This document shows positions 1-5,027 of a DNA stretch of 8,799 nt, one piece after another. Numbering within the stretch: position 1 is the stretch's first letter; each line of letters opens with the position of its first letter. Position numbers and translations under genes: made by a program. The stretch is from Bacillota bacterium (GTDB taxonomy: Bacteria > Bacillota > Clostridia > Lachnospirales > Lachnospiraceae), in contig JAEWHR010000146.1 in NCBI GenBank assembly GCA_023387655.1, forward strand, positions 1 to 8,799, read 5' to 3'. Below the pieces are notes generated by a model, which did not search any database, had not been told where the DNA came from, and saw only the letters and a program-made list of their open reading frames with translations.

Positions 1-242
1 ATGCTTTCTATGATTGGGAATTTGGATTCATGAAAGATTGTCGTACCAGATTTAAGGATGGTAAAAGATACTATGAATATTTTTATGAGACAGGAGAGTA
101 TAAGGACGGTATTGACTATGCTTATCCTGCAACTGTCAATGATTATCGTAAAAACAGTTTAATGTACTCATTACCAGATGGTACAAAGACAAATCTAGCA
201 GGAAAGATAGATTTTTATTGGCTAATATGGGAAAAAATGTAA
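1..242 (+). CDS. C-terminal part of an unrecognised protein, 5' end outside window, probably frameshifted
   Basis: The frame is open from base 3 (Ala-Phe-Tyr-Asp-Trp-Glu...) through an internal ATG at 30 to TAA at 240-242, so the true start lies upstream of the window. No ribosome binding site precedes the ATG at 30, so it is probably not the start. The peptide is hydrophilic and rich in Tyr, Lys and Asp, with no membrane segment or signal peptide. I do not recognise the family. The gene may not end at 242: adding one A to the six-A run at 232-237 joins it to an open frame that runs to TAG at 326-328 and adds about 30 plausible residues (ending WYDAVTTT). It converges on, and overlaps, the minus-strand gene ending at 215. 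That the stretch is coding is likely; the function is unknown. Confidence 0.5.
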   Translation, partial: AFYDWEFGFMKDCRTRFKDGKRYYEYFYETGEYKDGIDYAYPATVNDYRKNSLMYSLPDGTKTNLAGKIDFYWLIWEKM

Positions 243-805
243 CAAAGTATCTTCAAAATGTTTTTAATGTTGATTACCGTACAATCGAAAAAAATAAAAA
301 ATGGTATGATGCGGTGACAACTACATAGAAATCCTTTTTTCTCATCTTTTGTATTAACAAGTGTATTCGTAAATATCTGAATCAACTGGCACAAAGCTTT
401 AAAGATAAGATAAGTTCTTTTGATTAAATAAAATAAAATAGGTACTAATAAAAAAGAAAAAAATAAATCAAATACAATATTTTGCATTTTATAATAAAGA
501 AAATAAGAAATGATCAATATAAAACCACCTATGGAAAGTGAAAATTTAGATAATTCCTGTAGTAATCTATCTTTTTTATTGAAATCTAAAGGTAATATAA
601 AAAAGAATATTACGAAAAATAGAGTGCCTATTAACTTTCGTTGATCCTGTAAATAGCTATCAACAGAATCACCTACAATAAATAGTAGAATAGCGATTAA
701 TAGCAGACTAAAACTAAATATTGTTACTTCTACTTTGTTATCAAAAAAATCTTTAATTTTATCTCTAATTCTCTTCTTTGGCTTACTTTTTACAATATCT
801 AACAA
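215..805 (-). CDS. Four-helix membrane protein, unknown function
   Basis: The protein has up to 196 aa. It opens with a basic segment (residues 6-24, KSKPKKRIRDKIK) followed by four hydrophobic stretches at about 28-47, 58-74, 88-105 and 110-128, which predicts an integral membrane protein with a cytoplasmic basic N-terminus. No family is recognised. The start is unusual: AGGAGG (806-811 on this strand) abuts a TTG at 803-805 with no spacing, while an ATT at 794-796 lies at the usual 9 nt; there is no ATG until residue 107. Residues from about 160 to the end are antisense to the frame running to 328 and are rich in Phe, Ile and Cys, as expected of shadow sequence. The original protein may therefore have ended near residue 158. 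Membrane location is a firm inference; any role is unknown. Confidence 0.6.
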   Translation of the reverse strand: MLDIVKSKPKKRIRDKIKDFFDNKVEVTIFSFSLLLIAILLFIVGDSVDSYLQDQRKLIGTLFFVIFFFILPLDFNKKDRLLQELSKFSLSIGGFILIISYFLYYKMQNIVFDLFFSFLLVPILFYLIKRTYLIFKALCQLIQIFTNTLVNTKDEKKGFLCSCHRIIPFFIFFDCTVINIKNILKILCYIFSHISQ

Positions 806-859
806 CCTCCTATTTTTATCATTATATCAAAAAACAGAATAATATGGGGGATTAAAAAG

Positions 860-880
860 GGAGTATCCATTGGATACTCC
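860..880 (-). terminator. Rho-independent terminator for the small membrane gene 1047-1292
   Basis: A perfect 10-bp stem (GGAGTATCCA with TGGATACTCC) has a one-base centre (effectively an 8-bp stem with a 5-nt loop). Read on the minus strand it is followed by CTTTTTAAT, a T-run suitable for intrinsic termination; read on the plus strand there is no T-run. It lies about 165 nt downstream of the gene at 1047-1292 and upstream of the gene at 215-805. Its core, GTATCC-TTGGATAC, recurs in the terminator at 2179-2211. Confidence 0.65.
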
Positions 881-1018
881 TAACACACCTTTAAAATATA
901 TAAAATTACAACACTACCTGTAAAAATAGATAGTTAACAACTACCAAAACACTTGCCTTACGACATAAGTATAATACATCTATATTATACATCAAGTTGA
1001 TTTTAATTTCAAGAGAAA

Positions 1019-1039
1019 TCAACATTACGTTAAACAATA
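1019..1039 (+). repeat. Direct repeat copy 1 (21 bp, second copy at 2266-2286)
   Basis: TCAACATTACGTTAAACAAT-A matches TCAACATTGCGCTAAACAAT-A at 2266-2286 at 19 of 21 positions. Each copy lies on the right-hand side of a hairpin that shares the GTATCC-TTGGATAC core, which suggests the two spacers share ancestry. The 5' part of this copy also pairs with GTTGATTT at 996-1003 (AAATCAAC at 1016-1023). Confidence 0.5.
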
Positions 1040-1046
1040 GGTCAAA

Positions 1047-1292
1047 TCACTTTTTTTTATAAAAAGATAAACCGGCATTAATGTAAAAGAGAAGACCTAT
1101 GATAAAAAATAGCAAAGCAATTTTATTGTCAAAAAGTGAAATTTTATCAGGCTCAGAATTAAACCCGCCACTACCATTGATAGCAATAATATAAGAAGCC
1201 CACTTATAATAACTTAATGCTTTATCAATTTCGTACATAATACCACTTAGAATTAAAAAGATACTTCCTAAAACAATTTTCTTAAAATGCAT
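1047..1292 (-). CDS. Small two-helix membrane protein, unknown function
   Basis: This 81-aa protein has hydrophobic segments at about 5-20 and 57-76, with a polar Gly/Asn/Ser-containing loop between them, and ends in a basic FYKKK tail. That predicts a two-pass membrane protein. The ATG at 1290-1292 is preceded by AAAGGAG at good spacing, so the start is well supported. It is divergent from the secreted-protein gene starting at 1410 and the two share a spacer of about 117 nt. A small membrane protein beside an exported protein can be an immunity or accessory partner, but nothing in the sequence proves that here. No family is recognised. Confidence 0.7.
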   Translation of the reverse strand: MHFKKIVLGSIFLILSGIMYEIDKALSYYKWASYIIAINGSGGFNSEPDKISLFDNKIALLFFIIGLLFYINAGLSFYKKK

Positions 1293-1329
1293 ATTTAACT
1301 CCTTTATCCATAATTATATATACCAAATA

Positions 1330-1357
1330 GTGACAAAATTTTAAATAAGAGTATAAT
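1330..1357 (+). promoter_or_regulatory. Predicted sigma-A-type promoter of the secreted-protein gene
   Basis: GTGACA (1330-1335, one mismatch to TTGACA) and a perfect TATAAT (1352-1357) are separated by 16 nt. The predicted transcription start, about 1364, falls inside the perfect palindrome at 1363-1378. The coding start is at 1410. Confidence 0.6.
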
Positions 1358-1362
1358 TGGAA

Positions 1363-1378
1363 ATATATTGCAATATAT
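1363..1378. promoter_or_regulatory. Perfect 16-bp palindrome at the predicted transcription start; candidate operator
   Basis: ATATATTGCAATATAT equals its own reverse complement. It begins 6 bp after the predicted -10 box, a typical position for a repressor site, and lies in the spacer shared by the divergent genes at 1047-1292 and 1410-2156. Being mostly A/T it could arise by chance, but its position and perfection make a binding site plausible. Confidence 0.45.
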
Positions 1379-1409
1379 AACATTATACTACAGGAGGGTA
1401 AATAAAGAA

Positions 1410-2156
1410 ATGAAAAAATTTAAAAGTCTGATTTTAGCATTTGTTTTAACATTAACATTAGCACTACCTAGTGTAAATGCAATGGCTGCTGAAAATTATA
1501 ATCAGGAAATTGAGATACAAATTGATGATACGAATCTTTCAAGAAAAGAATCAGTCATTCAATTTATGGACAATCATCCTGAATATAAAGAACAAGTCAT
1601 GGATGTACTCAAAGAAAAAGGAGCTTTAAATGTTGATGGGAGTATAAAAGATGATCTTGGTATGTCAAATAATATGATTGCAAAAGATATCTCAATAACT
1701 CCATATGATCACAACAACCCAATATATACAGGGTACGATTATACTTATGTAAACTCTGGATCAGTTGATATTTATCCAAAAGAAACATTAGCAATGTATA
1801 CTAATACCACAAGTTCACCTAAAAACTTTTCTGTGAATCAAACTTTTACTGTAACTACTTCAACATATACTGACATCTCAATTGGTTCCAAAGCTAAATT
1901 GGATGAAGTTTATGAAATAAATGCTGGTGTTAAAATGGGTTACACATTGACACAATCAGCATCAACCCAATATGGAACCCAAGTGACCGTACCTGCTTTC
2001 CATACTGGAATTTTAGAAGCATCTGCCTTAAAGCAATGCTATGTATACAGAGAGCAATATTACATTTTAGGTATTGAAATTGGTAGCCCAACTCTAATTG
2101 GCGTATTTAAACCTACAGGCGTTCATTGGTATTACTCGGAAGTAAGAAACAATTAA
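1410..2156 (+). CDS. Secreted beta-rich protein with signal peptide, unknown function
   Basis: The 248-aa product starts at the ATG of MKKFKS, preceded by AGGAGGG at 1392-1398; an upstream in-frame ATG at 1368 has no ribosome binding site and coincides with the predicted transcription start. Residues 1-26 form a classical signal peptide (KKFK, hydrophobic core, cleavage near AMA-AEN). Residues 44-90 are charged and helical-looking, possibly a propeptide. Residues 100-248 look beta-rich, with a Ser/Thr-rich alternating-polarity stretch at 131-195 ending near VTVPAFHTG. That pattern resembles the membrane-insertion region of aerolysin/ETX-MTX2-type pore-forming proteins, but this is resemblance only. 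There is one Cys in the mature part (about residue 210) and no enzyme motif. Export is well supported; a toxin role is speculative. The gene is divergent from a small membrane protein. Confidence 0.8.
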   Translation: MKKFKSLILAFVLTLTLALPSVNAMAAENYNQEIEIQIDDTNLSRKESVIQFMDNHPEYKEQVMDVLKEKGALNVDGSIKDDLGMSNNMIAKDISITPYDHNNPIYTGYDYTYVNSGSVDIYPKETLAMYTNTTSSPKNFSVNQTFTVTTSTYTDISIGSKAKLDEVYEINAGVKMGYTLTQSASTQYGTQVTVPAFHTGILEASALKQCYVYREQYYILGIEIGSPTLIGVFKPTGVHWYYSEVRNN

Positions 2157-2178
2157 ATTTCTGAAATTTTATAAGAAA

Positions 2179-2211
2179 AAAAGGTGGGTATCCGTTGGAT
2201 ACCCACCTTTT
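2179..2211. terminator. Strong bidirectional terminator between convergent genes
   Basis: A 15-bp perfect stem (AAAAGGTGGGTATCC with GGATACCCACCTTTT) has a 3-nt GTT loop. It has a T-tail on the plus strand and a longer T-run on the minus strand (complement of the A-run at 2176-2182). It serves the secreted-protein gene ending at 2156 and can also stop minus-strand transcription coming from the operon at 2459-3085. Confidence 0.85.
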
Positions 2212-2264
2212 AACGCTTCCTCTAAAAATAATTGATATAATTATTGAAACCTTGATTAAGTGAA

Positions 2265-2304
2265 TTCAACATTGCGCTAAACAATACTTTAGCGCAATAT
2301 TGAA
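2265..2304. repeat. 17-bp inverted repeat (one mismatch) in gene-free spacer
   Basis: The left arm is 2265-2281 (TTCAACATTGCGCTAAA), the right arm is 2288-2304 (TTTAGCGCAATATTGAA), and the loop is 6 nt. There is no T-run, so it is not an obvious terminator. The left arm is the second copy of the 21-bp direct repeat at 1019-1039. The rest of the 2212-2458 spacer is AT-rich, with only a loose inverted pair at 2342-2354 and 2440-2455, and no gene is seen in it. Confidence 0.55.
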
Positions 2305-2458
2305 CCTATTCAAAATACGTTATAAATTCAGTATTTACAAGGTTTTGAGTGTTTATAAAGAATCGTAGTATTTTATCTCATGGATAGAAAATGTATATAT
2401 ATTCTATAAATGATTAAATATGCGTAGTTTTTTAAATAAAAACACACTCTAAAACTGA

Positions 2459-2662
2459 TTATTTTCCAGAATGAAATTCTTTGCTTATCGTTCCATCCTC
2501 TTGCATTTCTAAAATGCAATATTCGCCTTTATCGTCCGATACTAGAATGGAATCTGCATTAAGTAATTTGATTGAAATTTTAGCATATGGATTAAAATTA
2601 TTTCTAACATGTTGAATTAGCTTATATTGATTGATAGTTTCTGTTTTTATATTAAGTATCAT
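2459..2662 (-). CDS. Small protein of unknown function in operon with an RHH protein
   Basis: This 67-aa soluble protein has no signal peptide or membrane helix. The C-terminal half (about residues 35-62: ADSILVSDDKGEYCILEMQE) reads like a short beta-sheet unit. The ATG is preceded by AGGAGG at 7-nt spacing. It begins 18 nt after the stop of the ribbon-helix-helix gene at 2681-3085 and is surely co-transcribed with it, so it may act with that protein. I do not recognise a family. Confidence 0.65.
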   Translation of the reverse strand: MILNIKTETINQYKLIQHVRNNFNPYAKISIKLLNADSILVSDDKGEYCILEMQEDGTISKEFHSGK

Positions 2663-2680
2663 ATAGAGTCCTCCTATGAT

Positions 2681-3085
2681 TTAATCAATATTAGATCTGC
2701 TCTTCATGTAGTGCACTGCCTTTTTTCTAGCTGCTTCATATGATTCTAATACGTTCATACGTTCTTCAAGTGGAACAAATTTATTGATAGTTTCAGCAGT
2801 AAGATAAGCAGCTGTGCCTGCTTGAACGCAAGTCTTTGCAGATAAAGCAGCCAAACGATTAATACTAGGGTCAAGAATGCTTTTAAACTGTTCTTTAATG
2901 ATTGGAATAAGGAAATCAATATTATCAACATTAAGAGTACCGTTAAGACCGTCTTCAATCCAACGTCTACAAACCTCCGACATAGAGATGTTTTGTTTAT
3001 GAGCTAATAGTTTAATTTTATTATATGTGTCAGCGTTAAATGTAACATTTATACGCTCTTTATTGGAATTTTCATCATTTTTCAT
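2681..3085 (-). CDS. Ribbon-helix-helix (CopG-like) DNA-binding protein with C-terminal extension
   Basis: This 134-aa protein has an N-terminal ribbon-helix-helix pattern at about residues 10-50: a beta strand (RINVTFNADTY), a first helix (KIKLLAHKQN) and a second helix (SMSEVCRRWIEDGL). This fold binds DNA as a dimer through the paired strands. Residues 55-134 form a mostly helical extension, with an Ala-rich segment (AALSAKTCVQAGTAAYL) and a basic end. Such N-terminal RHH proteins occur as repressors, plasmid partition or mobilisation accessories; the sequence does not decide among these. The ATG at 3083-3085 follows AAAGGAG at good spacing. It leads a two-gene operon with 2459-2662 and has a clear promoter at 3107-3135. 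Self-repression is likely but inferred. Confidence 0.8.
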   Translation of the reverse strand: MKNDENSNKERINVTFNADTYNKIKLLAHKQNISMSEVCRRWIEDGLNGTLNVDNIDFLIPIIKEQFKSILDPSINRLAALSAKTCVQAGTAAYLTAETINKFVPLEERMNVLESYEAARKKAVHYMKSRSNID

Positions 3086-3106
3086 AAGATACTCCTTTTT
3101 TATTTC

Positions 3107-3135
3107 AATATATCATAAACGACATTGTGTTACAA
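3107..3135 (-). promoter_or_regulatory. Predicted promoter of the RHH operon
   Basis: On the minus strand TTGTAA (3130-3135) and TATATT (3107-3112) are 17 nt apart, about 20 nt before the coding start at 3085. The short palindrome TTGT-GTT-ACAA over the -35 box, and the overlap with a possible plus-strand -35 at 3125-3130, suggest the two divergent units could be controlled from one site. Confidence 0.6.
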
Positions 3136-3153
3136 GAGAAAATGTAGTAAAAT
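3125..3153 (+). promoter_or_regulatory. Possible promoter for the structured leader and VbhA-like gene
   Basis: TTGTGT (3125-3130) and TAAAAT (3148-3153) are spaced by 17 nt. Transcription from here would begin near 3160, at the edge of the structured region. The -35 is weak (TTG plus partial match), and it overlaps the divergent operon's -35 box. Confidence 0.4.
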
Positions 3154-3154
3154 A

Positions 3155-3329
3155 AGGGCATTAGAGACTTTTTGAAGTGATTTGTAACGTGAGTTTGAAC
3201 AGAAAGTTCAAAGTGCATCACTTAGAAAATACAGTAAATTCAATGGCTTGCCATTGATATGTGACCTGGTGAGCATCGCCCTATTCCTGCCTTTATGTGA
3301 AACATAAAGACCTACGGCAATTTTGCCCT
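3155..3329 (+). ncRNA. Candidate structured RNA or 5' leader with at least five stems
   Basis: Within about 175 nt there is a closing pair AGGGCA (3155-3160) with TGCCCT (3324-3329); AAGTGAT (3175-3181) with ATCACTT (3217-3223) enclosing TTTGAAC (3194-3200) with GTTCAAA (3206-3212); TCAATGG (3240-3246) with CCATTGA (3251-3257); GGTGA (3268-3272) with TCGCC (3276-3280, one G-U); CTTTATGT (3291-3298) with ACATAAAG (3302-3309); and GGCAA (3316-3320) with TTGCC (3323-3327). The last stem competes with the closing pair, as in switching leaders. No open reading frame explains the stretch, and it is less AT-rich than its flanks. It ends 30 nt before the VbhA-like gene. I cannot match it to a named RNA class; a replication or transfer origin is an alternative. 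Confidence 0.5.
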
Positions 3330-3358
3330 GCAGTACTCATAAGAAAGGTGAAAAAATA

Positions 3359-3544
3359 ATGGAAATAAGCGAGTTTGAAAAGCGAGCAAGAGAGATTCAA
3401 GTTAGGGTTGCAATGGGTATGAATACGTTAGGAGCTGATCCATTAACAGAGAGTGAAAAAGCACTATTTCAAAGATATGTTAATGGAGAAATCGAGTACC
3501 AAGAACTTATTGAGTTGGCAATAAGCGGAGATTTTCAAGGATAA
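3359..3544 (+). CDS. VbhA-family antitoxin-like protein, no Fic toxin nearby
   Basis: The 61-aa product starts at ATG 3359-3361, behind GAAAGGTG; an upstream in-frame TTG at 3323 lies inside a predicted stem and is unlikely. The layout resembles VbhA-type antitoxins, which block Fic-domain AMP-transferases: a first helix (FEKRAREIQVRVAMG), a short hinge (NTLGADPLTE), then the family-like tail QRYVNGEIEYQELIELAI. Length also fits (VbhA is about 60 aa). The inhibitory (S/T)xxxE(G/N) motif is not intact: around residues 20-25 (GMNTLG) the Ser/Thr and Glu are missing. No Fic gene follows; the next gene is hicB, with its own promoter. It may be an orphan antitoxin, a domain reused for another purpose, or a remnant. 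Family assignment is moderate. Confidence 0.7.
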   Translation: MEISEFEKRAREIQVRVAMGMNTLGADPLTESEKALFQRYVNGEIEYQELIELAISGDFQG

Positions 3545-3551
3545 AAGAAAC

Positions 3552-3581
3552 TTGACATTATGCGCATTATATGCGCATAAT
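3552..3581 (+). promoter_or_regulatory. hicB promoter with embedded double-palindrome operator
   Basis: TTGACA (3552-3557) and CATAAT (3576-3581) are 18 nt apart. The spacer and -10 contain a perfect inverted repeat, ATTATGCGCAT (3557-3567) and ATGCGCATAAT (3571-3581), centred on TAT. Each arm holds the self-complementary ATGCGCAT, so the site is also TATGCGCAT twice with an 11-bp period, one helical turn. This is the arrangement expected for a ribbon-helix-helix repressor covering its own promoter, and HicB has such a domain. Confidence 0.8.
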
Positions 3582-3603
3582 TAATCTTTAAGGAGGTATC
3601 TCT

Positions 3604-3993
3604 ATGAAAAGATTATATCCAGTAATTTTGAAGCAACATGAAAATGTCGTTCTTGTCAGGATTCCTGATCTAGAAATTAATACCGAAGGAAAGAATATGT
3701 ATGATGCCATCGAGATGGCTAGAGATGCAATCGGTTTGCAGGGGATTTATTTAGAAGATGATAAGTTGAAAATTCCAGAACCAAGTAGCTTCGAAAAAAT
3801 TCTAACCGGTGACGGTGAAATAAAAACGCTAGTTGATATTGACTATAAAGAGTATCGAAGAAAAGTAGATTTGAAAAAGGTTCGAAAGAATGTAACTATA
3901 TCTAGTTGGTTGAGTAAAGAAGCGGAGCAACGAGGAATTAATTTTTCGCACGTACTAGAAAATGCTTTACAAGAAATTATTTATAGAGAGTAG
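3604..3993 (+). CDS. hicB: HicB-family antitoxin with C-terminal RHH domain, without HicA
   Basis: This 129-aa protein has the partial RNase-H-like HicB fold at residues 1-50 (YPVIL...NVVLVRIPDLEINTEGKNMYDAIEMARDAIGL), including the typical PDL, a Gly before the helix, and the helix DAIEMARDAI. A C-terminal ribbon-helix-helix follows at about 93-127 (VRKNVTISSWLSKEAEQRG, then NFSHVLENALQEII). HicB normally neutralises the HicA mRNA interferase and represses the hicAB operon. No hicA-like gene (about 60 aa with the GSH/R motif) is seen up- or downstream. It has a strong AAGGAGGT site 6 nt before ATG and its own promoter with a tailored operator, so it is likely a self-repressed solitary regulator or orphan antitoxin. 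It ends 5 nt before a bidirectional terminator. Confidence 0.85.
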   Translation: MKRLYPVILKQHENVVLVRIPDLEINTEGKNMYDAIEMARDAIGLQGIYLEDDKLKIPEPSSFEKILTGDGEIKTLVDIDYKEYRRKVDLKKVRKNVTISSWLSKEAEQRGINFSHVLENALQEIIYRE

Positions 3994-3998
3994 GATAT

Positions 3999-4050
3999 AT
4001 AAATAAAGTCATATCTTTTGATTACACCAAATAGATATGACTTTATTTAT
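3999..4050. terminator. Bidirectional hairpin terminator between hicB and the secreted-protein gene
   Basis: A perfect 18-bp stem, 3999-4016 with 4033-4050 (arms contain AAATAAAGTCATATCT), has a 16-nt loop. It sits between the convergent stops at 3993 and 4054. The stem ends in A/T pairs that supply U-rich stretches on either strand. Confidence 0.75.
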
Positions 4051-4053
4051 CAC

Positions 4054-4845
4054 TTATTCAAAAAAGTCTATTTCTTCTACAGTAGGAAATGAAGAATTAA
4101 CTCTTGTTTCTATTGCATTATTTAACCATGTTGTGTTTGAATGATTTTTTGTAAAGTATGTATTACTTGTTTCAGCTTGTTTTTGAAGTGTAGGTCTGCT
4201 ATTTACAAGTTTAGAAAATTCTGCTCTTACGTGTACATCTAAACTCGTTGTTTGTGCGCAAATCATCCACATATCTTGGTATGAATTATAAGCTTTGTAA
4301 TATTTGTAATGATATGCTTTTTGCTCTGTTGTTACTAAGGTATCCCCCTGGGCATAAGTGCTATCAAATAGTACAGAATCAAGTCCTAAGGCAGTAGATA
4401 TCTTCCAGAAAAATTTAGTTTTAACACCTATTGTTAGATTGTATCCAATTTTAAGTAAGTTGCTAATTAATGCCTTACTATCATTAACGTCTGCTCTAGT
4501 ATATAATCTATCGACTATACATACACGAACCATTCTTCCATTGATGATTTCCCAATAAGCTCGATCTGCAGCACCATCAATTTCATCTATAGTCCAATCA
4601 TCAGCAGCTGCAGGGGAAATATTGTTATTTGATTTAGTTTCTTCTAGTACATATCCTTGACTTAGAAGTTCTTCTTCTTGCTTCTTGATGTATTCCCAAG
4701 CTGAAGCATCTAAAACATCTAAGTTTTCATCATTATAAGGTGAGCTATTAACTCCCTCATTTGATTTTTCACTAGCATTAACATTAATTGGCATGCTAGA
4801 AAACATCAACATAGTGCATAAAAATAGTATAATTCCCTTTTTCAT
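4054..4845 (-). CDS. Secreted protein with signal peptide, unknown function
   Basis: This 263-aa protein has a clear signal peptide at residues 1-24 (MKKG, hydrophobic core, cleavage at VNA-SE). Residues 25-80 are acidic and low in order (Ser, Asn, Glu rich, with WEYIKKQEEELLSQGY), a possible propeptide ending near SPAAADD. The remainder (about 83-263) is a mixed, aromatic-rich domain (AYHYKYYKAYNSYQDMWM) with only two Cys (about 109 and 196), which could form a disulphide outside the cell. No catalytic motif or cell-wall anchor is visible. The start follows AGAGGGA at normal spacing, and a good promoter lies just upstream. It is divergent from a small membrane zinc-ribbon protein. Export is well supported; function is unknown. 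Confidence 0.8.
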   Translation of the reverse strand: MKKGIILFLCTMLMFSSMPINVNASEKSNEGVNSSPYNDENLDVLDASAWEYIKKQEEELLSQGYVLEETKSNNNISPAAADDWTIDEIDGAADRAYWEIINGRMVRVCIVDRLYTRADVNDSKALISNLLKIGYNLTIGVKTKFFWKISTALGLDSVLFDSTYAQGDTLVTTEQKAYHYKYYKAYNSYQDMWMICAQTTSLDVHVRAEFSKLVNSRPTLQKQAETSNTYFTKNHSNTTWLNNAIETRVNSSFPTVEEIDFFE

Positions 4846-4876
4846 TTACATCCCTCTTTCTTTTTTTGAAATTTAT

Positions 4877-4904
4877 ATTATAATATATATAATATAAATG
4901 TAAA
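4877..4904 (-). promoter_or_regulatory. Predicted promoter of the secreted-protein gene 4054-4845
   Basis: On the minus strand TTTACA (4899-4904) and a perfect TATAAT (4877-4882) are 16 nt apart, giving a leader of about 25 nt before the ATG at 4845. The surrounding 4850-4990 spacer is almost pure A/T, so chance matches are easier here than elsewhere. Confidence 0.55.
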
Positions 4905-5027
4905 TATATACCAATAAATTACAAATATCTATAGTATATTACAAAAATATACATATTCGTAAGTCTAGTATCAATTATCAAATTAGATAATGTAATTTAA
5001 TGAAAGTGAAAGGAGAAGATTTCGTTT

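Noticed and set aside
1368..1409. Upstream ATG of the secreted-protein frame
   Set aside because: It lies at the predicted transcription start and lacks a ribosome site; the ATG at 1410 has AGGAGGG and begins a standard signal peptide.
1609..1794. Minus-strand open frame inside the secreted-protein gene
   Set aside because: Antisense shadow: no start signals and a Leu/Tyr-rich low-quality sequence.
2440..2455. Minus-strand GTTTTAGAGTGTG resembles the start of type II CRISPR repeats
   Set aside because: Only one copy, no spacers, no second repeat and no cas genes; a loose inverted match at 2342-2354 is the only relative, so chance in AT-rich DNA is likely.
2755..2958. Second minus-strand frame inside the RHH gene
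   Set aside because: Leu-rich out-of-frame shadow without a ribosome site; the RHH frame has clear domain structure.
4358..4558. Plus-strand open frame inside the second secreted-protein gene
   Set aside because: Antisense shadow of a gene with signal peptide, ribosome site and promoter.
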